Source: a virus. From it: DNA of 24,772 nucleotides. Both the position numbers and the translations under genes were made by a program. Where the stretch lies: positions 1-24,772 of IMG/VR virus record IMGVR_UViG_3300048586_000236; one strand, given 5' to 3'. The notes beneath the pieces are model-generated. The model was not told where the DNA came from, ran no database searches, and saw only the letters and a program-made list of their open reading frames with translations. Every line of letters begins with the position of its first letter. Within the stretch, counting starts at the first letter, position 1. This document shows positions 12,445-20,779 of this stretch, piece after piece.

Positions 12445-13019
12445 AGGCCGCCCGTCAATTTCTGCCGCCACGTCAGTCGGTTGTCTACGCGCACACGCGC
12501 CAGATGCTGGACAGCACGGGGTGCAACTACACGTCATTCGCAATGACCGTGGCCGAGAACTACATCGGCATGACCGCACCCGATGTTCGCCAGGTGAAGC
12601 TGCGTACGGGCGAGGGCGCGGATCTGATCAAGGCGATGGACAACAACGCCCAGATCATTCGTCGCTACATGGACGGCACGGTCAAGACCCTGCCTGTTGA
12701 CCTGGAAGATGCGTGGGTGATGAGCTTGCCCGAGCCGTATCGCAGCAACTGCGAACGCGATCTGGCGCGCAGGCGTGGTGTGTTGCCCGTCAAGCTGGTG
12801 AGCGATACCGAGGCAGAGCAGGCGGTGGGCATTGCCAACCTGATGTCGGAGTTCGGTGAGCTGGTCGCAGCGCTATCTCCTGCGATGAGTGATGGTCGCA
12901 TCGACGCGGCCGACCTGCCGCATGCACGCAAGATCCTCGATGAGTCCGATGACCTGATCATCGCGATCACAGCCGTAAGGCGTCGAGTGCACGCGCTACT
13001 GCCTGGTGTCGAGGCTTGA
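12441..13019 (+). CDS. Phage regulatory protein, CII-like (tentative)
   Basis: 192 residues in the early operon directly after cro and the membrane protein, the place of a CII-type activator. The middle (DLEDAWVMSLPEPYRSNCER, then DLARRRGVLPV) and the C-terminal helices (LMSEFGELVAALSPAMSDGR and on) resemble proteins annotated as phage regulatory CII / CP76 family. I do not see a firm helix-turn-helix, so the regulatory role rests on position and resemblance. Confidence 0.5.
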   Translation: MKAARQFLPPRQSVVYAHTRQMLDSTGCNYTSFAMTVAENYIGMTAPDVRQVKLRTGEGADLIKAMDNNAQIIRRYMDGTVKTLPVDLEDAWVMSLPEPYRSNCERDLARRRGVLPVKLVSDTEAEQAVGIANLMSEFGELVAALSPAMSDGRIDAADLPHARKILDESDDLIIAITAVRRRVHALLPGVEA

Positions 13020-13024
13020 CAGCC

Positions 13025-13240
13025 ATGGCCATGGGGAGGCCAGCACACTGGAACCGCAGCGCACTCGCACATCCCAACGTGCAAGCAAACGCTGGCCTGC
13101 TGCGTGCAATGGCTGAGCTATACAGCGACGCACCTGGTCTCACTGGTGACGATGCCATCGCAGAGCGCGAGCGCATACGCATCGAGGATGACGCCAAGCG
13201 CGCAGGTCAAGGCGTGCTGATGCTCGAGGTCAAGGCATGA
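13025..13240 (+). CDS. 71-residue hypothetical protein
   Basis: 71 residues from the ATG at 13025 (a TTG at 13016 overlapping the previous stop is an alternative). It contains RPAHWNRSALAHPNVQANAG and a charged helix with AIAERERIRIEDDAKRAGQG. It lies between the CII-like gene and the primase. No family is recognised. Confidence 0.5.
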   Translation: MAMGRPAHWNRSALAHPNVQANAGLLRAMAELYSDAPGLTGDDAIAERERIRIEDDAKRAGQGVLMLEVKA

Positions 13241-13426
13241 TCCGCCCCCTTCCCCCCATGGGTATTGAAAGCAGCGCAATCGCGCAACTGAAATGCAGCG
13301 CGACGGTGAGGTGTGTGGGTCGTTCAGGTTGTTCAGGTTCCGGGCTTGGGTCCTCCCTGGGCAACCCCTACGCGGGTAATTCGGACCCTGCTCGCTGTGT
13401 AGTCAGTGGGGTCAATAGTTACTGAA
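13241..13426 (+). other. Gap before the primase-helicase, with tandem GTTCAGGTT
   Basis: A 62-codon open frame spans this gap and its ATG overlaps the preceding stop (ATGA at 13237), but its composition (many Cys, Ser and Gly codons, weak third-position GC) does not look like the neighbouring genes. The DNA has a tandem GTTCAGGTT (13322-13330 and 13331-13339). No promoter or hairpin is convincing. I lean to non-coding. Confidence 0.35.
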
Positions 13427-15796
13427 ATGGGGGCAAGTAACTACGACGACGTGCTTGGCCAGCTGGTCGATGCAGGGCTGATCATTCCTCCAGGCGAAGG
13501 CCTGCGTATCAACAGCCACAAGCCAGTGCGTGTTTTCACGCAGGACGGTGGGCGCGAGAAGCGCGGCTGGTACCTGCTCAAGGAATGGTCACCCAGCGCT
13601 GACCGTCTATTGATCGTCGGCGCCTATGGCGTGTGGCGTGGTAACGACCAGAATGGGCAGAAGGTTGCGCTTCCCAAGGATGACACCGGCCGTGTCACTG
13701 CCGAGCAACGCGATGCGATGAAGCGCGTGTGGGCAGATGCTGCCAAGGCCGCAGATCTGCAGCGCAAGAAGGAAGCGCAGGTTGCGGCCGATCGCGCATC
13801 GAAGGCCTGGGGACAACTGCTGCCCGAGGGTGATTCGCCCTACCTGCGCGACAAGGCAGTATTGGGCTACGGCCTAAAATTCACCAAGCACCACACCGCC
13901 GTGCTGCCACTGACGGACACGGGCGGGCGGATCCACGGCCTCCAGTTCCTGCGCACCGCTGCCCAGGCAAAAGAGGGCGGGCGTCCGACCAAAGAATTCT
14001 GGCCTGCAGGCGTTGCCAAGAAGGGCCACTTCCATTTGCTCGGCCACCAGCCGCACTGGATTGTGTTGGTGGCCGAAGGCTATGCGACTGCGGCATCTAT
14101 CCACGCGGCCACGGGGTATCCCGTCGTGTGTGCGTTCGATGCCGGCAACCTGAAGCCCGTCGCGGAAGCGCTGCGCGCCAGGTACAAGCAGGCGAAGATC
14201 CTGATATGCGCCGACGACGACTGCTTCACTGAGGGCAACCCAGGTGTTTCATCGGCCAGCGCTGCGGCCATGGCCGTTGGCGGCGAGTGGGTCAAGCCAG
14301 TATTCGCCGACGAAGCCGGTCGTAAGGCCAAGCACGAAGCGACCGGCCGCAAGCTAACCGACTTCAACGACCTGCACGCGGCCGAAGGGCTGGGTGCGGT
14401 CGGCGCCGTGGTGACCGCCCGCCTCCTGGAGTTGCGCTGGGGACCCCCCGCCTTGCGCGCCGTCTCTTCCTCCACACCCGGGGGCAAGGGCGGCAAGTTG
14501 CGCCCGATGCAATACGTCGACGATCTACTGCAGCGCTACGCGCTGGTGTATGCCGGCAACGGCGCGGCATTTGATCATCAGGAACATCTGCTTCTTCCGC
14601 TGACCGACGTGCGCAACGCATGCGTGCGCCCCGATCTCTACAAGGCGTGGGCGGAACATTCCGACCGCCAGATTGTTCGGCAAACTGAAGTGGGCTTCGA
14701 TCCGGCGGAAGAGGACTCTGCTGTCACCTGCAATCTGTGGGGTGGCTGGCCTTCGGAGCCCAAGAGCGGCAAATGCGAATTGATCCTGGACCTGCTGCGC
14801 TACATGTGCAGCGGCGAGCGCAACAGCCGTGAGCTGTACGAATGGATCCTCAAGTGGTGCGCCTATCCAATCCAGCACCCGGGCGCAAAGATGAAATCTA
14901 CCGTCGTCGTGCACGGTGGCCAGGGGTTAGGCAAGAACCTGTTCTTCGAAGGCATCATGGGCATCTATGGCCAGTACGGCCGCATCCTCGATCAAGACGC
15001 CCTGGTCGACAAACACAACGACTGGGCCAGCCGCAAGCTGTTCCTGATCGCCGATGAGGTCGTGGCATCCGCGCACCGTTTCGAGCACAAGAACAAGCTC
15101 AAAACGCTGATCACAGGCACGCAGATACGCATCAACCCGAAGCACATTGCGGCCTACGATGAGGCCAACCACTGCAACCTGGTGTTCTTGTCGAATGAAT
15201 CCATGCCGGTCGTGCTCGAGGAAGACGACCGGCGCCACTGCGTGCTGTGGATGGCGGATCCGAAGGAAGAGGAGTACTACAAGGCCGTTGCGCAACAAAT
15301 GAAGGACGGCGGCATTGCCGCGCTGCATGACTTCCTGCTGCACCTGGATCTGGGTGACTTCAACCCACATACCAAGCCACCGTCGTCGGAAGCCAAGCGC
15401 GAGCTGATCGAGCTGGCGCAGGACAGTCCCATCGATTTCCTCACGGCGCTGCTCGACGACGACCTACCTCCCTTACGCGCCCAACCTGGCCTGGTGCTGG
15501 ACTGGTTCAAGGTCTATCAGCGCTGGTGCTCCAACGTCGGCATCAAGCCGGCGTCGCTGAAGCGCTTCTCGGACACGCTCAAGCGACGACGGAAGTTGGT
15601 CAGCACGCGCAAGGGGTATTTGCGAGGGCAGGGCATCACCAATCCCCAGGCCATGTACCTGTTCGGTAAGCACGCGCCTGAAGGAGCTGTGGAATCCCAC
15701 TGGCTTGGCGATCAGATTCAGGCCATGCGCCACGGCATGCAGGACTACCTGGGCGGCAACACGTCAGCGGATGACGGGTTTGGGGGTATTCCGTGA
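13427..15796 (+). CDS. Primase-helicase (Toprim domain plus SF3-like helicase)
   Basis: 789 residues from the ATG at 13427. The N-terminal half is primase-like: a Toprim domain has its conserved Glu in VAEGYATAASIHAATG (near 216) and acidic cluster ILICADDD (near 260). The C-terminal half is a superfamily 3 type helicase of the DUF5906 kind: Walker A GGQGLGKN near 497, Walker B LFLIADEV near 539, then NLVFLSNESMPV with the polar sensor. It would prime and unwind phage DNA at the origin. It is the last clear gene of the early rightward operon and is followed by a repeat-rich non-coding region. Confidence 0.9.
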   Translation: MGASNYDDVLGQLVDAGLIIPPGEGLRINSHKPVRVFTQDGGREKRGWYLLKEWSPSADRLLIVGAYGVWRGNDQNGQKVALPKDDTGRVTAEQRDAMKRVWADAAKAADLQRKKEAQVAADRASKAWGQLLPEGDSPYLRDKAVLGYGLKFTKHHTAVLPLTDTGGRIHGLQFLRTAAQAKEGGRPTKEFWPAGVAKKGHFHLLGHQPHWIVLVAEGYATAASIHAATGYPVVCAFDAGNLKPVAEALRARYKQAKILICADDDCFTEGNPGVSSASAAAMAVGGEWVKPVFADEAGRKAKHEATGRKLTDFNDLHAAEGLGAVGAVVTARLLELRWGPPALRAVSSSTPGGKGGKLRPMQYVDDLLQRYALVYAGNGAAFDHQEHLLLPLTDVRNACVRPDLYKAWAEHSDRQIVRQTEVGFDPAEEDSAVTCNLWGGWPSEPKSGKCELILDLLRYMCSGERNSRELYEWILKWCAYPIQHPGAKMKSTVVVHGGQGLGKNLFFEGIMGIYGQYGRILDQDALVDKHNDWASRKLFLIADEVVASAHRFEHKNKLKTLITGTQIRINPKHIAAYDEANHCNLVFLSNESMPVVLEEDDRRHCVLWMADPKEEEYYKAVAQQMKDGGIAALHDFLLHLDLGDFNPHTKPPSSEAKRELIELAQDSPIDFLTALLDDDLPPLRAQPGLVLDWFKVYQRWCSNVGIKPASLKRFSDTLKRRRKLVSTRKGYLRGQGITNPQAMYLFGKHAPEGAVESHWLGDQIQAMRHGMQDYLGGNTSADDGFGGIP

Positions 15797-16120
15797 CGGT
15801 CTCTGCGGCATCGCGAGAGTTTGCGGGCTGGACTGCGGCATTGTTTGCGGGGTCAAATCCCGCCGTTGCTCGCTCTCTGCGGCATTGCGGGGTCATCGTG
15901 CGCCCGCACACGAGAGAATCCCATTCCGCCCTAGCGCAGGTGCGCGTGCACACATGCGCCCGCGTAGGGACGAACCCGCAGACCCCGCAATGCCGCAGAC
16001 AGCTAGACGTGGCGCGGGTTGTCTCATCCGTCATCCCCACGACGATGCCGCAGACATGCCCGCAAGGGGCGAATCCATACGCGTGCGCGCCTCTCTCTCG
16101 TTTCAAGCCTTGGAAAAAAA
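15797..16120. repeat. Inverted-repeat / iteron-like region before terminase
   Basis: TGCGGCAT occurs five times within 250 bp: forward at 15804, 15834 and 15878, reversed at 15990 and 16045. A 19-bp perfect inverted repeat, TCTGCGGCATTGCGGGGTC (15876-15894) and its complement (15981-15999), has an 86-base spacer. Related TTGCGGG or GCGGGGTC pieces accompany each copy. Open frames here give Arg/Cys/His-rich proteins without recognisable features. Position between primase-helicase and terminase small subunit suits a replication origin or a cos/pac packaging site. Which one cannot be told. Confidence 0.6.
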
Positions 16121-16138
16121 CAGGGAAGGAGCAACTTC

Positions 16139-16747
16139 GTGGATGAGGGCGGCACGCTAGGGCTGCGCGAGTTCGCGGCACACTTGGGCGTCCAGCCTGG
16201 CTACATCACCCAGCTCAAGCAGGCTGGGCGCCTGGTGTTGACGGACGACGGCAAGCGCGTCCGCGTCGCTGATTCCATCCGCCTTATCGCCGACACCCGC
16301 GACCCCTCCAAGACCGGCGTCAGCGGCCGCCACGCCGCGAAGCGGGCCGCCGCCGCCCTACCGGCCGTGGATGCGGCGGCGGAAGGCCAGCAGGGGCCGG
16401 ACAGCGGAGAGGATGGGGATACCCCACTCACCCTGCCATCCGACCCGCACTCCTCGCGCCGGGCAAAAGCCCTGGCCGACAAGGAAGAGGCGCTGGCCCG
16501 CAAGGCTTTGCGTGAAGAGCAGCTGGAGCTTGGCCAGCTGTTCCTGGCAGATGAGGTGCGTGCCTTTGTGGCCGACGCGGTGACGCAGTTGCGCAGCCGG
16601 CTGGAGCTGCTGTCGCCAACGCTCGCCCCTCAGCTCGCTGCCACGACCGATGAGGACAAGGTCCGCGTTCTGCTGCGTGATGCCATCGAGGTGTCGCTGG
16701 AAGAGCTGGCTCGAAAGTTCGGTGACATTGGACGGGTGGCGGCATGA
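16139..16747 (+). CDS. Terminase small subunit, Nu1-like
   Basis: 202 residues from a GTG at 16139, chosen because AAGGAG lies 7 bases upstream; the frame is open further but runs through the repeat region. The N-terminal helix-turn-helix (LGLREFAAHLGVQPGYITQLKQAGRLV) is the DNA-recognition domain of Nu1-type proteins. A Pro/Ala/Asp-rich linker and a long helical C-terminus (SRRAKALADKEEALARKALREEQLELG and on) follow, which would contact the large subunit. It binds the packaging site and hands DNA to the large subunit. The end overlaps the large subunit start as ATGA. Confidence 0.8.
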   Translation: MDEGGTLGLREFAAHLGVQPGYITQLKQAGRLVLTDDGKRVRVADSIRLIADTRDPSKTGVSGRHAAKRAAAALPAVDAAAEGQQGPDSGEDGDTPLTLPSDPHSSRRAKALADKEEALARKALREEQLELGQLFLADEVRAFVADAVTQLRSRLELLSPTLAPQLAATTDEDKVRVLLRDAIEVSLEELARKFGDIGRVAA

Positions 16748-18687
16748 CGGCCTTCGCGTCGGCACGCACCGAGATCGCACGCACCATTGCGCGTGCCATC
16801 GCGCCACGCAAGCCCATGCGTGTGAGCGAATGGGCAGCGCGGCGACGCAAGCTGTCACGCAAAGGCAGCGCCATTCCCGGTGATTGGGACAACAGCCGCA
16901 ACCCGCTCCTGGTCGAGCCGATGGACTGCTTCAGTGCGCGTAGCCCCGTGCACGACGTCGTCGCCATGTTCCCCATCCAGTTCGGCAAGTCGGAAATGGA
17001 AGCCAACATCCTCGGCTATTCCATGGAGGAAAACCCGGGCCCGATCATGGTCGTGCTGCCTGGCGAAGTGTCGGCCAATAAGTGGATCGACCAGAAACTC
17101 AACCCGCTGATCGAAGAGACGCCTGCCTTGCAGCGCGTACTCACCAGCACCAGCAGCCGCGAATCATCCAACCGGCGATCGTTCAAGGATTTCCAGGGTG
17201 GCCAGCTCTACATCGAGCACGCCGGTAATCCCGTGCGCCTCAAGGGCACCTCGGCAATGCTGGTGCTGGTCGATGAATTCTCCAGCTTTGCGTCGGAATT
17301 GAAGTCGGGCGACGATCCTGACGAATTGCTCAACGGTCGCAGTTCCGCCTTTCCGTCCACGTACAAGCGGCTGAAGGTCGGCACGCCGGAGATCCAGGGC
17401 CGCTGCCGCGTGTCGGAGTTGTACGCGCTTTCCGACCGGCGCCGCTGGCATTTCCCGTGCCCAGACTGTGGCCACGAACAGCCGTTCGAGTGGGGTGGCC
17501 TGCACTGGACACCAGAGGCGACGCATTGCTGGTACGCCTGCCGCGAGTGCGGCGTGGTAATCGAGGAACACCAAAAGACCCAACTGATCGCTGCGGGCCG
17601 CTGGATAGCGGAGAACCCGGAGGCGAAAGTACGCGGCTACCACGCCAATGCGCTGTACTACCCCATGGGTCTGGGCCCGCGCTGGCTCGACCTGGTGCAC
17701 ATGTGGCAGGCCGCGCAAGGCGATCCGGCCAAACTCAAGACGTTCATCAACGATCGCCTGGCTGAGCCATGGGAAGACCCGGCGATGCGAGCGGTGAAGT
17801 TCAACATCATCGCTGACCGTGCCGAGCCGTTCCCGCTTCGGCCGGCACCGGCATGGGTGTTGGCCGCCACCGCGGGTGTCGACACGCAGGACAACCGCTT
17901 GGCAGTGCAGATCCTCGGCTGGGGTCGTGGCATGACGTGCTGGCCGATCGACTACGTAGAGCTTCCAGGCGATCCAACAGACGAGCCGGTATGGGCAGCA
18001 TTGACCGAGTTGCTATCGACGCCTATCGAGCACAGCTCTGGCGCTTTGCTGCGCATCGATGGAAGTGCGCAGGACATGTTTGGTCACCGCACTGAAGCAG
18101 TAAAGGCCTACGTGCGCAGCCAGCGCTTGCGCCGACACATAGCCATTTTCGGCGCGACTGCGAACAATGCCCCACCCCTAGGCAAGGGCAAGCTGCAGGA
18201 AATCAACTGGCGCGGAAACCTAGACAGGCGCGGGGTGCATGCATATCCCGTTGGTACGGTGGCCATCAAAAACATGTTGTATTCGTTGTTAGGGGCGGAC
18301 GCTGATAAGCAGCCTGATGCCAGGCGCGTGCGTTTCAGTGACGAGCTCGGCCGAGATTACTTCGGCGGCTTGACTTCAGAAACCTACAACCCCAAGAAAA
18401 ACCGCTACGAGAAGTCCAGGGGCGCACCTCGCAACGAGCCACTGGATACGTGGGTGTATGCCTATGCCGCCGCTCTGCATCCCGAGCTGCGCCTAAACCG
18501 CTGGACTAAGGCCAATTGGGACGCACGCGAGCTGCAGTTGCTGGCCTCAGTCGATAAGCGACAATTGGATTCCCGTGAAACATTACCCGCGCCTGTTCAA
18601 GAAAAGGCAGCCTCCGAGGATTCCCGTGAAACACCGAAGGCGAAGCCAGCCGCACCGGCATCGCCCAACTGGAAACGCCGCTGGTGA
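16744..18687 (+). CDS. Terminase large subunit, lambda GpA family
   Basis: 647 residues, close to lambda gpA length. ATPase and nuclease that packages DNA into the prohead. A Walker A-like FPIQFGKSEME lies near 80, a Walker B LVLVDEF near 178 and a Cys-pair zinc-finger-like insert near 240-265 (CPDCGHEQPF, then CRECGVV). The nuclease half begins around ATAGVDTQDNRLAVQI (near 378) with a conserved Asp. The last 50 residues are a Pro/Lys/Glu tail with DSRET twice, encoded by a 16-bp direct repeat. The ATG overlaps the small subunit stop. Confidence 0.92.
   Translation: MTAFASARTEIARTIARAIAPRKPMRVSEWAARRRKLSRKGSAIPGDWDNSRNPLLVEPMDCFSARSPVHDVVAMFPIQFGKSEMEANILGYSMEENPGPIMVVLPGEVSANKWIDQKLNPLIEETPALQRVLTSTSSRESSNRRSFKDFQGGQLYIEHAGNPVRLKGTSAMLVLVDEFSSFASELKSGDDPDELLNGRSSAFPSTYKRLKVGTPEIQGRCRVSELYALSDRRRWHFPCPDCGHEQPFEWGGLHWTPEATHCWYACRECGVVIEEHQKTQLIAAGRWIAENPEAKVRGYHANALYYPMGLGPRWLDLVHMWQAAQGDPAKLKTFINDRLAEPWEDPAMRAVKFNIIADRAEPFPLRPAPAWVLAATAGVDTQDNRLAVQILGWGRGMTCWPIDYVELPGDPTDEPVWAALTELLSTPIEHSSGALLRIDGSAQDMFGHRTEAVKAYVRSQRLRRHIAIFGATANNAPPLGKGKLQEINWRGNLDRRGVHAYPVGTVAIKNMLYSLLGADADKQPDARRVRFSDELGRDYFGGLTSETYNPKKNRYEKSRGAPRNEPLDTWVYAYAAALHPELRLNRWTKANWDARELQLLASVDKRQLDSRETLPAPVQEKAASEDSRETPKAKPAAPASPNWKRRW
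18567..18633 (+). repeat. 16-bp direct repeat in the terminase C-terminal tail
   Basis: GGATTCCCGTGAAACA occurs at 18567-18582 and 18618-18633, 51 bp apart (17 codons, in frame). Both copies encode DSRET. It may reflect a small duplication in a disordered tail. Confidence 0.7.
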
Positions 18688-18980
18688 GCCGCAATACCGT
18701 CCGCCGCAAGGTGCGCGTCGAGGAGCTCACAGATGAGCTGGCCGTGGGTGCAGCCATGCGGTTGCGCTGCGAAAGCGATGACATCCACGCCATAGTCCAG
18801 GCGGTTGTCAGCTACCTGATGGACGAGTACCCGGCCCAGGAGCTCTACATCCCGGCGCACGTCGCGTACCCGATTGAGCAGCTGCGTGCCGAGATCCAGC
18901 AGGGCAAGTCCGTCCGTTCAATCTGCAAAAAACACCGAATCGACCGGCGCACCCTGTACCGGGTGATCGGGGAGGGTTGA
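18684..18980 (+). CDS. Mor-like transcription regulator
   Basis: 98 residues from a GTG at 18684 that overlaps the terminase stop (GTGA). The C-terminal 35 residues form a helix-turn-helix (GKSVRSICKKHRIDRRTLYRVIG), and the segment before it (ELYIPAHVAYPIEQLRAEIQ) fits the Mor/C activator family of Mu-like phages. Its place between terminase and gpW suggests control of late genes. Promoter targets are unknown. Confidence 0.6.
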   Translation: MSRNTVRRKVRVEELTDELAVGAAMRLRCESDDIHAIVQAVVSYLMDEYPAQELYIPAHVAYPIEQLRAEIQQGKSVRSICKKHRIDRRTLYRVIGEG

Positions 18981-18982
18981 GG

Positions 18983-19012
18983 GTGCGGGAGTTTCCCCGA
19001 GAACTCCCGCAC
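18983..19012 (+). other. Strong hairpin between Mor-like gene and gpW
   Basis: GTGCGGGAGTT (18983-18993) and AACTCCCGCAC (19002-19012) form a perfect 11-bp stem with an 8-base loop. No T run follows, so a standard terminator is unlikely. It lies 55 bases before the gpW start and could act as an RNA stabiliser, pause or protein-binding site. Confidence 0.5.
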
Positions 19013-19067
19013 TCGACCTGAAACGATGTGCTCATGCGCATCGCACCTTCCATCTGCTCTTCCTGAC

Positions 19068-19274
19068 ATGGCTTACACACAAGCCGATCTGGACGCGCTC
19101 GACCGGGCCATCACCAGCAGCACGCTGGAGGTGCAGTACGCCGATCGTCGCGTGCGCTACCGGACCATGGACGAACTGCTCAGTGCGCGGCGTCACGTGG
19201 CCGAGCAGCTCTCAAGTGTTCAGGGTAGGACCAGCTTCCGCCGCTACAACTTTTCAACGGCGAGGGGCGATTAG
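19068..19274 (+). CDS. Head-tail joining protein, gpW family
   Basis: 68 residues from the ATG at 19068, the same length as lambda gpW. YTQADLDALDRAITSSTLEVQYADRRVRYRT is the family pattern. It connects the filled head to the tail. The stop overlaps the portal GTG (TAGTG). Confidence 0.85.
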   Translation: MAYTQADLDALDRAITSSTLEVQYADRRVRYRTMDELLSARRHVAEQLSSVQGRTSFRRYNFSTARGD

Positions 19275-20764
19275 TGGGATCGTCCGTGACATTCTTGGAT
19301 CGCGTGATCGGGTGGTGGAACCCTGATTCCGGCCTCCGCCGTAGTCGCGCCCGCGCACTGCTGGCCCGCGCCTATGAGGGCGCTATGCGCACTGATGGCT
19401 GGCGCCCACGTCGCGCAGGGGCTAGCGCCAATGCCGATCATGCCGCCGATGGGCGGGAGCTGCGTATCCGTGCACGCTCCCTGGCGCAGAACGTTCCCTA
19501 CGTCGCAAGTGGTATCCAGGCGCTGGTCAGCGCAACCATCGGCACCGGCATCGAGCCGCGATTCGATGGCGATGGCGCTGAAGTGCTCAACCCCTTGTGG
19601 ACAAGTTGGGCAAAAGTGGCGGATGCCGACGCCATCTTCGATATGTATGGCTTGCAGGCTGCGGCGTATCGCGCCATGGAGCAGGACGGTGAGGTCCTGG
19701 TTCGCCGTCGCACCAGGCGCCCAGACGACAATCTTCCGGTGCCCCTGCAAGTGCAGCTGCTGGAAATCGACTGGCTGGACAGCGCAAAAACTGGCAAGTC
19801 TCCTTCCGGCAACGACATCATCAGCGGTATCGAGTACGACTCCCTGGGCAAGCCGTTCGCGTATTGGCTGTTCGACAGCCACCCTGGCGAACTCATGCGC
19901 CGCGGCAGCCGCGTTACCAGTGCGCCGGTATCGGCAAAAGACATCATCCATCTGTTTGCGCCCACCCGTCCAGGGCAAGGCCGGGGCATCACCCGGTTGG
20001 CGTCCATCATCGCTCGCGTGCGCGACATGATGCTGTACGAAGATGCTGAGCTGCAGCGCAAAAATCTTGAAACGCGACTGGGCATGATTGTTTCGGGCGA
20101 CGCCAGCGTCATGGAAGGTCCCATCCAGTTCGGCACGCCATCCACGTCTGGATCCGATGGCAGCTCAAGCACCTACGGCGACGTCGGTCAGCTGCCAAGC
20201 GGCGGCATTTCAGAGGTTCGCCCAGGCGTGAACCTGACGGCAATCGAACCAAAGCCGGCGGGCGGCTACGTGGAATACATGAAGTTCGGCTTGCATCTGA
20301 TTGCAGCTGGTCTTGGTGTTCCGTACGAAGCCATGACCGGTGACATGGTGGAAGTGAACTTCTCAAGTGCTCGCATCCGCCAGATCGACTTCCGTCGCGA
20401 TACCGAACAGCGCCAGTGGTTAGTGGTGATCCCGCGTCTGTGCGATCGCATCTGCGACTGGTTCATCGAGTCAGCAGTGCTTGCCGGGAAAGTGCAGCGC
20501 AGCGCCAAGCGCAGCGTCGACCACAGCACACCACGTTGGGATTACGTCAATCCTGCGCAAGACGTGAAGGCGGATGTGACGGCGATCAGCAATGCCTTGC
20601 TCAGTCCTTCGGAAGCGCTGCGCCGCCGCGGCTACAAACCAGAGCAGGTGTTTGCAGAAATGGGCCGCGATTTTGAAGCAATGAAATCAAGTGGGGCCCT
20701 GGAACTCATGAGCTTCCTACTGGCCAAGACCGCGATCGAGCCAGTCGATCCCGCCAACACCTAA
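19274..20764 (+). CDS. Phage portal protein, lambda gpB family
   Basis: 496 residues from a GTG at 19274. Forms the ring through which DNA enters the head. Typical features are a basic N-terminus, LEIDWLD and GIEYDSLGKPFAYWLF near 160-200, and the conserved block AGLGVPYEAMTGDMVEVNFSSARI near 350, followed by FRRDTEQRQW. A Ser/Gly-rich insert (SGSDGSSSTYGD) lies near 290. Next to gpW and upstream of the protease-capsid gene, as in lambda-like phages. Confidence 0.92.
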   Translation: MGSSVTFLDRVIGWWNPDSGLRRSRARALLARAYEGAMRTDGWRPRRAGASANADHAADGRELRIRARSLAQNVPYVASGIQALVSATIGTGIEPRFDGDGAEVLNPLWTSWAKVADADAIFDMYGLQAAAYRAMEQDGEVLVRRRTRRPDDNLPVPLQVQLLEIDWLDSAKTGKSPSGNDIISGIEYDSLGKPFAYWLFDSHPGELMRRGSRVTSAPVSAKDIIHLFAPTRPGQGRGITRLASIIARVRDMMLYEDAELQRKNLETRLGMIVSGDASVMEGPIQFGTPSTSGSDGSSSTYGDVGQLPSGGISEVRPGVNLTAIEPKPAGGYVEYMKFGLHLIAAGLGVPYEAMTGDMVEVNFSSARIRQIDFRRDTEQRQWLVVIPRLCDRICDWFIESAVLAGKVQRSAKRSVDHSTPRWDYVNPAQDVKADVTAISNALLSPSEALRRRGYKPEQVFAEMGRDFEAMKSSGALELMSFLLAKTAIEPVDPANT

Positions 20765-20779
20765 TTCGAGGACTGACCC

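Noticed and set aside
15797-16120. CRISPR array
   Set aside because: Repeats are short, few, in both orientations and unevenly spaced.
15793-16146. 117-codon frame starting as GTGA overlap with the primase stop
   Set aside because: Its product is rich in Arg, Cys and His and follows the inverted repeats; the DNA repeats explain the sequence better.
19374-20172. Frames overlapping the portal gene on both strands
   Set aside because: Shadows of a clear portal protein; no start signal or family pattern.
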